NCBI GenBank assembly: GCA_030247855.1
Contig: JAPDRN010000170.1
Location: forward strand, 1-64,000
Direction: 5' to 3'
DNA length: 64,000 bases
DNA from: Knufia peltigerae
Taxonomy: Eukaryota > Ascomycota > Eurotiomycetes > Chaetothyriales > Trichomeriaceae
Under the pieces are notes generated by a model. That model did not search any database. It had not been told where the DNA came from and saw only the letters and a list, made by a program, of their open reading frames with translations. Of this stretch, positions 22,836 through 34,967 are shown in pieces (position 1 is the first letter of the stretch; the number at the start of each line of letters is the position of its first letter). A program made the translations under genes and the position numbers.

Positions 22836-24706
22836 ATGAGAAAGCCTGGTAAGTCTTGCAGAGAAAACAGCTCCGGTCCGCCTCATTGACACTTTCCTCC
22901 CTAGGTGAAAAGGACATCGCTGCTTCCGTGGTACCGGAATATGCTCAGGCATGGGACAAGACGGTGGAAAGACGTGTGGTGCGCAAGATCGACCTGTTCG
23001 TTATACCTCTTATGTGGATTGGGTATGGCCTCGTCTACTACGACAAAGTAAGCCATTTGACGATATAGCATCCTGAGCACGTTATACGTCAGCAACCTCT
23101 CTGCTCAGGATCCTAAAAAGAAATCCCAGCTCACAACACTTTGCTGACAATCATCTTCCCACAAAGGCCATCCTCGGAGGCGCCACTGTCTTTGGGATGT
23201 CGACCGACCTGAAATTAAAAGTCATCACTGATTCCACGACGACTCCGCCAAAGGTCTCAACGACACGTTTGAGTTGGGCCACGTCTCTGTTCTACTTTGG
23301 CATGTTGGCCGGTGTAGGCCCGTTGACCTATTTGTTTCAACGATTCCATCTCGGCCGCACTATCGGTCTCGCCGTGATAGCTTGGGGAGCAATAGCAATG
23401 TCCACCGCTGGTGTCACAACGTATGAAGGACTGTGGGCGCAAAGATTCTTCCTGGGCTTTGCGGAGAGCATTATGCCAACGGCATTCATGGTCATTGTCA
23501 GTGGATACTACACCCAAGTAAGTCAACACCATCCCAGACTCTTGTACAGAATCCTGGGTCAACGTGCCTTGGACTGGTTCGCCCCAAGTTTTTGTCACCA
23601 TTCATACTTGTAGGAAGGTTCTAGTGTTGATGTCTTTGGCAGTCAGAGCAAACCTTTCGCCAATGTTTGTGGTACTCGGCCACCGGTGGGTGGACTATCC
23701 TTGGTGCGATCATCAATTATGGGTTCGCGCATATCACTTCAGGAAGACTGGCGAAATGGCAGTATCTATACCTCATGGCCGGAGCCCTGACAGTCGTATA
23801 CGGTATCGTGTTCTTATTCTTTCCAAATTCACCTGCCCAAGCATGGTGGTTCACAGAGGAAGAAAAGCCTGTCGCGATTGAGCGCCTGCGGATGAGTCAA
23901 TTGGGGGTTCGCTGCCAAAAAATCAAGTGGTCACAGTTTCGGGAAGCACTGTTAGACCCGAAAGTTTGGATCATTGCAATCATGATGGTAAGTGTTCCAA
24001 TTCTAATGCATTGATACGTGACCACAAATTCTCTTCACCCGTATATCCTAACGAATATTTTACTCCATAGGGCGCGGCTTACTCTGTTAACGGCGCTGTA
24101 TCAGGCTTTGGCCCACTGATTGTATCTACGTTTGGCTGGTCGGCATACGACTCATTGCTGTGGCAGATGCCTCTCGGTGGAGTCTGCACTGTCGGGATCC
24201 TGCTAGTGGGATACCTGAGTCTCAAAGTGCCCAATATTCGACTGATCATGCTCATTGCTTGCTGCTTGCCTGTTATTGCCGGGTGCGCAATGATTTGGAA
24301 AAGTAGCTGGTACGAACATGCGGCAACCCCGATCGCCGGGTATACCATCATCGGGTTCTTCGCGCCGGTCACGTCACTGATAGTGTCAATGGGCATGTCC
24401 AATGTGGCCGGCAACACGAAGAAGAGCTTCATGGCTGCGGCAATCTTTGTGTTTTATACCGTGGGAAACATCTCAGGACCATTCTTCATCCGAAGCGAAA
24501 CTGTCAGCCAGCATTATCCGAGGCTTTGGGAAGGCATCATTGGCTGTTATGTTCTGGTTGTCGTGCTGGCCGTCGTGCTCTATGTCATGCTAAGAGCGGA
24601 AAATAGAAGGAGAGATGGGCTGAATCTCGAAGAGAAAGAGGCAGAGAAGGTCGCTTTCGATGACCTGACGGATATGGAGAATTTGCACTTTAGATACGTG
24701 TACTGA
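22836..24706 (+). CDS. MFS transporter, Dal5-like anion:cation symporter family
   Basis: Five exons: 22836-22848, 22905-23047, 23167-23517, 23643-23987 and 24071-24706, giving 495 residues. The first exon has only 13 nt and the next begins GEKDIAASVVPEYAQAWD. Signatures of the allantoate permease group include KIDLFVIPLMWIGYGLVYYDK, LSWATSLFYFGMLAGVGPL, RFFLGFAESIMPTAFMVIVS, SGYYTQSEQTFRQCLWYSA and the C-terminal tail FDDLTDMENLHFRYVY, close to the family's 'DLTDxENxxFRYxY' ending. About twelve membrane helices are present. Substrates of this group are organic anions such as allantoate, nicotinate and vitamins; the specific one is not predictable. The gene stands alone, with no linked enzymes. 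Confidence 0.9.
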
Positions 24707-24935
24707 GGCCAAAACCTCGCGAGGCTGAGCATGCCACGTGATGACGAGGCTGTGGCCGATAGACCCAATTATCTCTACTCGAACTTTTTTTCCCGAGTTC
24801 CAAAGTATTTCGCCGTCTACCATTGGAAGCCCATTTGAGATTCTCTTGCCATTTCATCATTTTACTTTTGTTCCCTCCTTCATTGCCTCCCCTGTCTCTA
24901 TCGTTTATCAGTTGTAATACCTCCTGTACAGCAGC

Positions 24936-26100
24936 ATGTAAGTGCAATCCTCTGCATCTTTTCCTCTCCAGCCCTCTGCTAACAATGGTTTGATCAGGTT
25001 CGCTCTTCGGCGCAGCGCTTCGCGCCTCCTCTCCGCCCGTCCTTCTACTCTCGTTTCTGCTTCTCGCACATATTCATCTCTCGGTGCTTCACCTTTAAGA
25101 ATAAGCAGACAGACCCCAAGCTTCCAGTCTCAGAGAAGATGGGCTTCCACCGAAGGAGAAAAGACAAAGGAGCCGGAGCGTGCTGCAGAGCCTGCGAATG
25201 CAACGGAAGCTACCGAAGAGGCACTCCCTGCTGCTGAAACCAACGAACAATCGACATCGGCGACCCAAGCTACTTCTAGCCACGCCGCTCCTCCAATTGC
25301 CGAGACTGCGAATGCTACGGAGGCTACCGAAGAGGCCTTGCCAGCTGCGGAGACGAACGAGACGCTGAGGGCGAAGCCGTCCAGGGAAGCCGCGAATTCG
25401 GGCGTTTCGGGGGTCGGTGTAGATGGGCTGTTTGAACGAAAGAAGACACTTTACATCGGAAACCTGTTCTTTGATGTCACTGAAGCCGATCTGGTCAAGG
25501 AGTTTGCGCGTTTTGGTCCTGTTGCCAAGTGCAAGGTCGTCCGTGATGCGCGCGGCCTGAGCAAAGGGTGAGTTGTTTATGCTCTTTTTATGTTTTCCAC
25601 ATACTGACGTGCTACTGCTCAGCTTTGCCTACGTCGATTTCTCGACTCAAGAAGCGGCAGACGCCGCCCTCGAAAACCTCAACATGCAGCTGTTTGAAGG
25701 CCGTCGGATCACTGTCCAGTATGCCGCCCGCCCTACGAACTCGGCGGACAACGAGAGCCGCAATCGCCCTAATGTAGCAAAGAACCCTCCTTCCCGAACC
25801 CTCTTCATTGGCAACATGTCTTTTGAAATGACGGACCGAGACCTCAGCAATCTTTTCCGTGGCATCAAGAACGTCATCGACGTCCGCGTTGCCATTGACC
25901 GACGCACCGGCCAGCCAAGAGGCTTTGCGCATGCTGATTTTATCGATGTCAAGAGCGCCATGGATGCCATGAAGGCCTTGGCTGGAAAAGAGATATATGG
26001 ACGAAGATTGAGGGTTGACTACTCCTACAGCTCAGCAAGCAGAGCGCCACGAAACGAACCCGAGGATTCGGCACCCGCGCCTGAGTCTGGTCTACAATAG
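24936..26100 (+). CDS. Mitochondrial RNA-binding protein with two RRM domains
   Basis: Exons are 24936-24937, 24998-25567 and 25623-26100, giving 349 residues. The first exon contributes only AT of the start codon; the intron (GTAAGTGC, branch GCTAAC, acceptor GATCAG) supplies the G from exon 2. The resulting N-terminus MFALRRSASRLLSARPSTLV is a good mitochondrial presequence. A linker with two near-identical 18-residue units (ANATEATEEALPAAETNE, about residues 65-82 and 112-129) precedes the RRMs. RRM1 has TLYIGNLFFDVTEADLVKEF and KGFAYVDF; RRM2 has TLFIGNMSFEMTDRDLSNLF and RGFAHADF. Likely role is mitochondrial RNA handling. An unspliced alternative start at 24942 would lose the presequence. 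Confidence 0.88.
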
Positions 26101-26901
26101 AATCCCTCTCTGTCTCACTCGACGATCCACTTTGCGGAAGCGGTCATCTGCACTCGTGCGGAAGCGGTAACCGGAGGTCGGGCAGATGGACGACTTTGCG
26201 CCATCACACCTAGTTGAGCAATCGTCCTTGTGGGTAGGACGAAAGGGGTAAACGTGTCGACCTTTTAGAAGTCGACAATATACAATACGAGCACCCTACC
26301 TTTCAATATTTGCAGCAGTGAATCACCCAGCCATTGAGCCTCGAACATAATGGCTGGCTCCACTTGGGCCAGCGGCACCGTGTACATTGGCAGGACAATG
26401 TGGATAAGGCGGACACGCGGTTTCGAACAAGGGTGTCAAACTAGACGATATTCCGAAGACAGCATCGTCGGCTTCTTTCGTGTGTGAATAGACTGATACC
26501 AGGATTTTATTGACTGATTTGTCGGTCAGCCACCGATTCTTTGGGGGAAAATGGTCGAGCGCGGGAATGAAATGGAAAGGCAATCGGGTTCAACTCGGAA
26601 TTTTTTGTCCCAGTTGTACGGATATTAAGTGACGATATGTACATCATCATCTCCATTCAAAATAAACGTCGGGCATTCCAAACCCGTCTTTTTTTCTTAT
26701 TTGGTATCAAAAACACCTAGTGTCCGTATGAAGTACCCCGTACTTAGGAATATAGATGTACATGTACACATTTGACCGTCACCGTGTGCCATGTAAAAAA
26801 TTGTCATTGTCATTGTCATTGTTGATTGTCATTCTCTCCTTGATGTAGGTAGATGCTGTGTTGAAACATGATCAACATGTTTGGTTTTTCGCCTTTTTTT
26901 T
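26101..26901. other. Convergent 3' region between the RRM gene and the P450
   Basis: No gene. It contains a direct duplication of GCGGAAGCGGT (about 26136 and 26159) and a TTGTCA tandem tract at 26801-26834. It must hold both 3' UTRs. Confidence 0.6.
26801..26834. repeat. TTGTCA hexamer microsatellite
   Basis: Three perfect TTGTCA units followed by TTGTTGATTGTCATT, an imperfect continuation, in the 3' flank of the P450 gene. Confidence 0.8.
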
Positions 26902-28689
26902 TCAGCTCTCGACCTTTCTGGGGCTCAGTCTGACATGTAGGTTGTCGATGAGAACCACCAATTGCTTGGTGGGCATCGACAAGGGTTCATCAGGGTGTAC
27001 GAGTTCGATCTGGTGGTTACACGCCATGCGTCAGTTAGCACTGAAAGTTTTGCGTACGACGGCTGGCTGAGGGCCCTTATTTGGGGGTGGTAGAATACCT
27101 ACATCGAACTTGGTCAACAAGGCCGGTAGGACCTTCTTCATCTCGATCCAAGCAATGTGCTGGCCTATGCAACTCCTCCGGCCTTGGGAAAAGGTCATGT
27201 CGGCTCGCTGCATCCTCGCGCGCCGGGCCTCGTCGCCCTCGTCCCCCTCGTCGTCGAGCAGCCAGCGTTCGGGACGGAACGAGTCAACGTCTTCGCCGTA
27301 GACGGCCGGGTCGCGGTTCAGGGCGTGGACGTTGAGGGACACGACGGTGCCACCGGGCACGAACGTGCCCGCGACGGTGGCGCCCGAGGGAGGGACGTCG
27401 CGCTCGATGGGGTTGATGAGCAGCGGGACCAGGCGCATCGACTCTCTGAAGCAGGCTTCCAGGTAACGGAGGCGAGAGACCTCGGACCATCTTTTTGCGG
27501 GGAGGGTTCGGCGTGTCAGTGGGCGTCGAGATCGCTGGGGGGAACAAACATGGAAGAAGAAGAAAAGAAACTTACAATGGAGGAGAGGAGAGGTTCGCCG
27601 CGTCCAATTCGGCCCGGAGTTTGGCTAGAGCGTCGGGGTTCCGGAGTAGGTTATACAGGCAAGCGTTCACCGTCGAGGCCGTCGTTTCGGCGCCGGCGTG
27701 GATGGTCGAGATGAGAATACCGATCAGCGTGGAGGGGGTAAAGGTGGCGGGGTCGCGCTGGGCAGCTTGTAGGTAGCGGTCCAGGAGGTCGGATTCGGTG
27801 CCCAGGCCTCCCTTTTCCATCCGGCTTTGCAGACGCTCGCTGGCGAGTTTGCCGAGTAGGGACGTGGGGCTCGTGCGTGCAACGAAACGATTCTTGAAAA
27901 GGAGTCGCTCGAGAGCCGGGAGGGGGCCCCAGAAGTGCCAGTGTTGGAAGCGCAGGCGAGCGGCTTCGAGCGTGTTGCCCAGATCAGCCTGTTTTGCCAT
28001 GAAGCCCTGGTCGTCGGAGAAGGCGATGCGGCAGATGGTATCAAAGGCGAAGAAGATGATGAACTTCGCAATATTGACCTCGGGCGAGTCCATCGAGTCC
28101 TTCTGGAGCTTGGCCACGAGGAAGTTGATGTTGTGGTCTATGTGCGGTTCGTAGTCTAGAATGGCGGTCGTGGTGAAGGCGGATATCACCTGCTTCTTCA
28201 TGGCCGAGATGTGAGCTTCGTCGCGCGTCGTGGCCCAGCTGCTGATGACTTTGCCGTTGACGATCTGGTTCATCACTTCGTAGGATTCGGCCTATTGAGG
28301 GGGGTAGGGGGGACTTGATCAGATCTCAAATCGAGGGATTGGCAAGGGGAAATGAACACTGCCCAGCAACAATGTACCTTTGGAAGAGTATTCCTGGTGT
28401 TGAAAATGACGTTGATGGCGGATGCATCGCTGAATAGGACACGTCGAGGCCCGTATCGAACAACTGGGCCATATCTCTTGTTGAGGTCGAGAGCGATGTC
28501 TTTGAAGAGTATACCCCGCCTGTATTTTGAGACAAGCCAGAAACTCGTAAGTCGGGCTCCCAATGGACCAGGAATGTGCCTCAGGTCCCGCGATTGGAAG
28601 AAGAGTCTCCAAAAGAAGAGTAATGCAGTCACGCTGAACACGAAAAGGGAGAAGAGAACAGTTGGGTTATTGCGAGGAATGGCTTCCAT
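26902..28689 (-). CDS. Cytochrome P450 monooxygenase (fungal E-class, group I type)
   Basis: Heme-thiolate monooxygenase of the endoplasmic reticulum. Exons are 28378-28689, 27576-28291, 27103-27490 and 26902-27009, phase-consistent, giving 507 residues. An N-terminal membrane anchor (VLFSLFVFSVTALLFFWRLF) is followed by the proline hinge HIPGPLGARL. Catalytic landmarks are the I-helix AGAETTAS (about 303-310), ExxR in RESMR (359-362), the FRPERW motif (414-419) and the heme loop FSQGRRSCIG with the axial cysteine near 450. The third exon acceptor (GCAAAAAG) is weak but required to restore PPLWSEVSRLRYLEACF. The last 36-codon exon, IELVHPDEPL...LSPRKVES, is recovered only by splicing. Several features recall the pisatin-demethylase-like clan. 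No secondary-metabolite backbone lies nearby. Confidence 0.92.
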
Positions 28690-29328
28690 GCTGACCTGAT
28701 CACCTACCCGAGTAGTATGAAGACATTTTGAAACTGGAGAGGAGGTCGTCACAGTAGCTTTATACCTTTGGCAAGCGTAATGGTTGACGGTGGACCAACA
28801 TGTATACAGCTTTGGGGGCCTGAAATGTACACCCACTGTTCGAGAGATTTCAGGGTCTCGTTTATAACCTCATCTGACGCTCCCGTGTCTATTGGACCAT
28901 GTGGGTTGTATGTATTGCCTGAAGTGGGACACGAATCAGCTTACATAGAGTCATTCCGAGGTGATGTGAGATCGACAGAAAAGGCTGATGGGCGCGGGGT
29001 GTGAAAGGAGGTGAACACTGGCCCAAACTACTCGTTTACCTCAAAGAGAGATATCAATACCACATGTTGTTGGCGAATTACGCTGTACGCATTATGTAAT
29101 TCACCGGGAGCAGGAAAGCAGGCATCACGTGTTGCCACCGGCAAACCTACCCCGGGAAGGAAACGCATTGCGGCGTTTCGACCCTCTCCGCAACTTACCT
29201 CGGCCCTGCACGTTGGGCTGACATATACACCGTACCGAGTCTACCTTCATCAACGATTCACGATTTTTCTGTGTTTGTATCAATTTTCTCGTTACGGCTC
29301 GGTTAATATTTTATCGTTGCGTGTGACC
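28690..29328. promoter_or_regulatory. Divergent intergenic region between the P450 and PEX5
   Basis: 639 bp separating divergent starts; it must hold both promoters. An ACCGTACCGAGT segment near 29230 resembles but does not match the recurring nonamer. No TATA box stands out. Confidence 0.5.
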
Positions 29329-31307
29329 ATGTCTTTCTTGGGAGGTGCAGAGTGTTCAACTGCGGGCAACCCGCTCACACAGTTCACCAAACATGTACAA
29401 GGTGACAATTCCCTTCAGCGAGACCGCCTCGTCGGGCGAGGCCCTGGTGGTCTCGAAGAGGGCATGCGTTCTCGTATGACTCCTAATGGATCGGATCAGG
29501 TAAGTGTTTCGTTTCGGGGCAGAGGATACATACTAACATGGAACAGATGATGAACGACTTCATGCATCAGGCCGGTCCATTGCCACAGCCCTTCGCAATG
29601 GAACAGCTCCGGCAAGATCTCCCGAACCTCCAGAATATGGCCAGACGATCGCCTTCGCCCGGTTGGGCAGCAGAATTCGACCCGGGTGAACAAGCAAGGA
29701 TGGAGGCTGCATTTGCCAATTCAAAGATGGCTCAAGCACCGCAACGGCCAGGGGCCTTCTCTCCTCAAGAATTTGGCCGCTTTCAACAGTCAAGTCCACA
29801 TCGTACCGCAAGTCCCGTCACACAAGCTCCTTCGCTTTACAGACCAATGGGAACGGGTTACATGAATGGCGGGATGGGCATGGGAATGAACTATGGCGCT
29901 CAATACATGCAACACCAGCCAGATCAGACGACCGATAAAGGAAAGGGTCGAATGGTGGAACTTGACGATGCGAATTGGGAAGCGCAGTTTAAAGAACTTG
30001 AAACTCAACAGGATAGTCTGTCAGAACAAGCCAATCAAGCAATTGAACAGGAGCTCGAGGAGCTTGATAGGTCAGTCGCAGCCCCAATTGACACTTTTGA
30101 GGACTTTGAGAATGTATGGCACGGAATCCAAGCTGAACATTCTTCCAGACAAATCAGTGAAGATGCCGCCGACTACGACAACCACTTTTCGAGCGAAGAC
30201 TATGCCGCTTGGGACCAATTTGACTCAACAATGGGTATGGGCACACACAATCCTTTCGAGCGAGAACCCATGCTGGGCGATTATATGTTCGAGGGACAGA
30301 ATCCATATCTGGAGAACCAGTCAGCCTCGAGGACAGCATTTGAGCAAGGCCTAGAGATCCTCAATACTCATGGCAATCTCTCTCTGGCAGCGTTGGCGTT
30401 TGAAGCTGCGGTGCAGCAAGATCCGAGTCATGTCGACGCATGGGTCCTCCTCGGCGCCGCCCAAGCACAGAATGAGAAAGAGGCTCCAGCCATTCGAGCC
30501 CTCGAGAAAGCACTTCAACTGGATCCGAACAACCTTGATGCGCTCATGGGATTGGCCATTTCCTATACAAATGAAGGTTACGACAGTACGGCGTATCGGA
30601 CATTAGAACGCTGGCTTACCGTCAAATATCCTCAAATTCATCCTCCTGAGAACCTCTCAGATGCATCCGAGGTTGGTTTCACTGATCGTGCCATTCTACA
30701 TGAACGAGTGGCCGATCTGTTTATAAAAGCGGCTCAGCTCTCACCTAGCGGTGCAAGAATGGATCCAGACGTGCAGGTCGGCCTGGGAGTACTGTTTTAC
30801 GGTAATGAGGATTTTGAGAAGGCAGTCGATTGTTTTAGGTCGGCCCTTGAGTCAACCGAAGAGGGGCTTGCCAATAATGGTGCTCAGATCCATCTTCTAT
30901 GGAACAGGCTTGGTGCTACTCTCGCCAACTCTGGCCGATCCGAAGATGCCATTTCGGCATACTGCAAGGCGCTGGAATTTAACCCAAACTTTGTCCGCGC
31001 ACGTTATAACCTCGGGGTATCATGCATCAACATCGGCTGCTACCCTGAAGCAGCTGGACATTTACTTGGGGCGTTGAATTTGCATCGGGTTGTTGGCGAA
31101 CAAGGAGTGGCTGAAGCTAGAGAGATTCTCACTAATGGCGGTAACATTGGTGATGCCGAGCTGGAGCGCATGATGCAACAAAACGAAAGCACGAATCTTT
31201 ACGATACTCTTCGACGAGCATTTACAGGAATGGGAAGAAGGGACTTGACCGAAAAGGTCGGGGCTGGGATGAACCTCGATCAATTTAGAGGCGAGTTCGA
31301 CTTCTAA
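29329..31307 (+). CDS. PEX5: Peroxisomal targeting signal 1 receptor PEX5
   Basis: Cycling cytosolic receptor that binds C-terminal PTS1 tripeptides and docks at PEX13/PEX14. Exons are 29329-29499 and 29547-31307, with a 47-nt intron (GTAAGT, branch ACTAAC, acceptor AACAG), giving 643 residues. The N-terminus MSFLGGAECSTAGNPL has the conserved cysteine (residue 9) used for export ubiquitination. Docking motifs WxxxF/Y occur at about 97 (WAAEF) and 201 (WEAQF), with further aromatic WHGIQ (248) and WDQF (279) sites. The C-terminal half is tetratricopeptide repeats, e.g. LAALAFEAAVQQDPSHVDAW, AIRALEKALQLDPNNLDALM and AISAYCKALEFNPNFVRARY. Ends ...GEFDF, normal for fungi. Confidence 0.96.
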
Positions 31308-31549
31308 ACAAGGTGGAATATATATAAAATGAAAACCATCCAACCTGACTCTTTGGGACCTTTCACTTTTATTTCATGAAACATTTCCGTAATCGAGCAC
31401 AGGAGTGGCCTAAGAACGCATGGTAGCTCATTTGTTCGAACAGCAGCCTTTCAAGAGCATGTAGATCCTTCACGAGGCTGAGACGCGGGGCGCGTTCATC
31501 GGTTCCCACTGTTTCTCGAAGCTTCAACAATCGTACCCTTCTTCGCCTC

Positions 31550-32848
31550 CTACTGCTGATTCATGATGACAATCTTGATGTCTTTCCTTGCGTGCTGTGC
31601 TTCAAATGCCTTGGATGCTTCTGTTAGAGGATATGTCGACGTAATGAGCGGTTTCAAATTAACCATCTTTCGTGACAACAGACTGATGGCTTCTTCAAAA
31701 CAGCCTGGCGTGTAACGAACCGTTCCTGTGATGGCAAAGCTTAGTCGAGCGGCAGCCTTTCAGTACAATCAGCTTACCTTTGATCGTCAGATCTTTCGCA
31801 GTCAGCAGGAATAGCGGCACTGCAGTCAACGGCTTTCCAAGACCTGCCTGGATACCTGTTACAAATCAGAAGAGATCCTAGGAACATTCCGACTTTCACC
31901 TACACGTTCCCCCAGCCTTCAGCATACACACAGCCATCTGAGCACATACTTCGGCCCCGCTGGCCTCGACTGCCACGTCGAAGCCACTGCCGATGTCGTG
32001 CTTCTGGATGATCTCTGTCGCGAAGTCTTGGGCAAATGTCAAGCTATCTTTGCCCGAGTCGTTCTTGTGAGTCACAATACCGACGTCGGCACCATACGAC
32101 TCGGCAAATTTGGTGCGTGATTCTTCGATATCGAACATAACGATCTTCTTGACGCCATAGGCTTTGGCAACCGCCAGGATGAGCAAACCTAGAGGGCCGC
32201 AGCCACTGTACAATTTCGGATGTTAGCAAAGGAAAACTGTGCACAGAGACAAGGCACTGACAATATTGCCAAAGTCTGATGTGCATTCAATGCAGCCCGT
32301 CGTCCAAGTTGGACGGCAATCGCCAAAGGTTGAATAGCACCAGCTTCTCCCCAGGACACATTGTCAGGAATCGGGACAGTCATTGATGCCCGGCAGGTGA
32401 AGTATTGGCACAGTGTTCCATCAGTCGGGTCCAAACCACAGTATTTGAGATTGGCACACGTGTTGGTATTCCCACGTACGCAAAACTCGCATCTATCGTT
32501 GCAATTCACCGTCAGTTTCGTGTCCTTGGTTAAAATGAAGGAGCTCAGCAAGACTCACTCCATGCAAGCAAATCCTGGCTCGACCGCTACTCTCTGGCCT
32601 ACACTTCTGTCCTTGACTTTCTGCCCGACCTGGACAATGATACCAGAGGACTCGTGTCCCAGGACAAGCTGCCGAGACACCTTGTCACTCTCATAGTTGT
32701 GGCAATCAGAGCCGCATATTCCTGTGGAGACAATCTCGACGAGTACTTCATGGTCCCCTGGTGAAGTTACTGGTCGTTGTTGAATCTCCAGCTTCTTCGC
32801 ACCCACCCAGACCACTGAGCGGTTACTCGTCGGGAGCACACCAACCAT
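31550..32848 (-). CDS. Zinc-dependent medium-chain dehydrogenase, sorbitol/xylitol dehydrogenase-like
   Basis: NAD-type polyol/sugar dehydrogenase. Exons are 32559-32848, 32262-32492, 31904-32205, 31778-31855 and 31550-31725, giving 358 residues. Catalytic zinc ligands appear in STGICGSDCH and GHESSG. Structural zinc cysteines are in MECEFCVRGNTNTCANLKYC. The Rossmann motif FGCGPLGLLIL is followed by VMFDIEESR, an Asp that favours NAD over NADP. The conserved Glu of the usual 'xEPL' segment is Gln here (GAIQPLAIAVQLGRRA, codon CAA). The start could be the upstream Met at 32911, but MVGVLPTSNRSVVWVGAKK fits the family. It is divergent from an MFS carrier and adjacent to an aldolase and regulator, suggesting a catabolic role. 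Confidence 0.88.
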
Positions 32849-33290
32849 TTTGATGCCAGCAGTGCCTGCTAATGATGCTTGCAAACAACAGATGTTATAT
32901 TCCTGCAGCACTAATGATGAGATGCCGAGTCAGGGCGAACTTTGGAGGAAACCAAGCGTCTGAGACCTCAGGATCAAGTTCACAACCGTCGAGCTCTTTG
33001 AACGTGTGGCCGTCGGACAATGGACCAGTAACTCTTCATCGAAAATCGAAAGGGCGGGCAGAACACAACCGCTATCTGAAATCAATCTTCCCTTTGATAC
33101 TGCCAGGAACCACGGCTCGGAGCCCGGCCCAGAGACAGGCCCCTTTGCGGAGAAGGTGGACCATTGCTAGCGTTGGTGTTGCATTATATTGTCCCGCACT
33201 CCCCAGTCAATTCCCATTATTCTCGTTGTCCACATTTGTTGTCTCGACGCACTTCTCTCAGTCTCCTCAAGATTTTCTGTGTATGAAGAC
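32849..33290. promoter_or_regulatory. Divergent promoter of the dehydrogenase and MFS carrier
   Basis: 442 bp between divergent starts. It contains the shared element CGGCTCGGAGCCCGGCCCA at 33113-33131, with three CGG triplets at spacings 2 and 4, as expected of a Zn2Cys6 site, then AGGCCCCTTTGC at 33137-33148. The same element recurs in the aldolase/regulator promoter. Confidence 0.65.
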
Positions 33291-34967
33291 ATGGAGACCC
33301 AAGAGCGCCATTCCCTCACAGACGTCAAGATGGCTGTCCAGGAGGCCAAAGTCGACACCGTGACCAGCGAAAATGATTTCGAGACCACGGCTTCCTGGGA
33401 TGCGACAACAGAAAAGGCTCTCGTGCGCAAGATGGATCTGCGCATCTTCCCAGTCATGATTATCCTCTTCATCCTGAACTTCATCGACCGTAACAACTTC
33501 GCCAACGCACGACTGAATGGTTTGGAGGAAGATCTCAACCTCACCGATGTGCAGTATCAGACCTGTATTTCGATTCTTCTCGTCGGCTACGTTTCCATGC
33601 AGGTACCCTCAAACATGATCCTCAACGCGGTTTCTCGACCGAGTTGGTATCTCTGTGGCTGTGTTGCGACTTGGGGTGTCATCTCTGCTGCCACGGCAGC
33701 CGTCCACGACGCAACTGGTGCGATCCTCTGTCGATTTTTCCTGGGATGCGTGGAGGCTTCCTTTTTCCCTGGCTCCCTGTATTTCTTATCGAGGTATGTG
33801 AATGTCTCACGGCAAACATGGCTCCTACTTACGGCGAGCAAGGTGGTATACCCGCAAGGAAATGCAATTGCGCGTGACGCTCCTGAATGCAGGAAATTTG
33901 GCTGCCCAGGCCTTTGGTGGCTTGATCGCTGCTGGAATTTTGAGCAACATGCAAGGAGATGCAGGGTTGGCGGCATGGAGATGGCTCTTCATCATAGAGG
34001 GTGTTCTCACCATCGCCATCGCTGGCATCGCTGTCTTTGTATTGCCTGACTACCCTTCCACCACGAGGTGGCTGTCAACAGAGGAGAAGCGGATCGCCGA
34101 GGGAAGACTCGCCATTGACGCCGGTCTCTCGGCTCAAGAGACTGGAGGAGAAGAACTGACCTCCGTGCAAGGACTTCTGCTGGCTGTGAAGGATATCAAG
34201 GTCTGGCTTCTGGGCATCACTTATCATGCCACGATCATGGGACTTAGTGTACGTTCGCCAATTTGTGCACTTGCTAGCGATGTCGCAGGGCTAATCGTTG
34301 GCAGTTTGTCTTTTTCTTCCCGACCATCACTCAAGCGTTGGGCTACAACACCACTACCACGCTACTCTTGACGGCACCACCATGGATCTTTGCCATTCTA
34401 GTTTCTCTTCCGAACGCCTGGCACGCCGATAGAACCGGTGAACGATTCTTCCACTACGCAGGCCCGGCAGTCACTTGTATCATTGGTTACATTATCTCGA
34501 TAACCACCAAAACCACTGCGCCTCGCTATGTCTCCATGTTCATGATGACCAGTAAGAGATCTTTTCTACACAAAATCCCTTTGCCCGCTGAATGCTAACC
34601 AATCGAAACAGCTGGCTATGCTTCTGGGTTCGTAATGCTCGCTTGGATCTCAAACACCATCCCGCGCCCTGCTGCTAAGAAGGCCGCCGCCATCGCCATA
34701 GTCAATGCTATGGGCAACATCGGCAGTATCCCAGGCTCATACATCTGGCCCGCCAACTACGGGCCGCTCTACGTCAAGTCCTTCGGCGCCGAAATTGCCA
34801 TTCTCGGCTTTGGCTTGATCTGTGCCTTTGTGCTTCGCTGCTACCTGCTGGCACAGAACAAGAAGCTCGACAGAGAGGAAGGTGTCGCCATGGCTGGCTC
34901 GATCGACGGAAAAGACGAAGTCTCTCAGGTTACAGTACAACAGAAAGGCTTCAGGTATCTCTATTAA
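33291..34967 (+). CDS. MFS transporter, anion:cation symporter family (cluster carrier)
   Basis: Exons are 33291-33793, 33843-34248, 34305-34551 and 34612-34967, phase-consistent, giving 503 residues. Features include RKMDLRIFPVMIILFILNFIDRNN, the NARLNGLEEDLNLTDVQYQ loop, SILLVGYVSMQVPSNMIL, RFFLGCVEASFFPGSLYFLSR, WYTRKEMQLRVTLLNAGN and the C-terminal QQKGFRYLY. These match the fungal Dal5/Tna1-like organic-anion carriers. Twelve membrane helices are expected. It lies divergent from the dehydrogenase and between that enzyme and the aldolase, so it probably imports the cluster substrate, most simply an organic or sugar acid. The start at METQERHSLTD is preferred over an upstream frame beginning MSRTPQS. 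Confidence 0.9.

Noticed and set aside
26902..31307. Possible secondary-metabolite cluster around the P450
   Set aside because: Neighbours are a mitochondrial RRM protein and PEX5; no backbone synthase or tailoring gene is adjacent.
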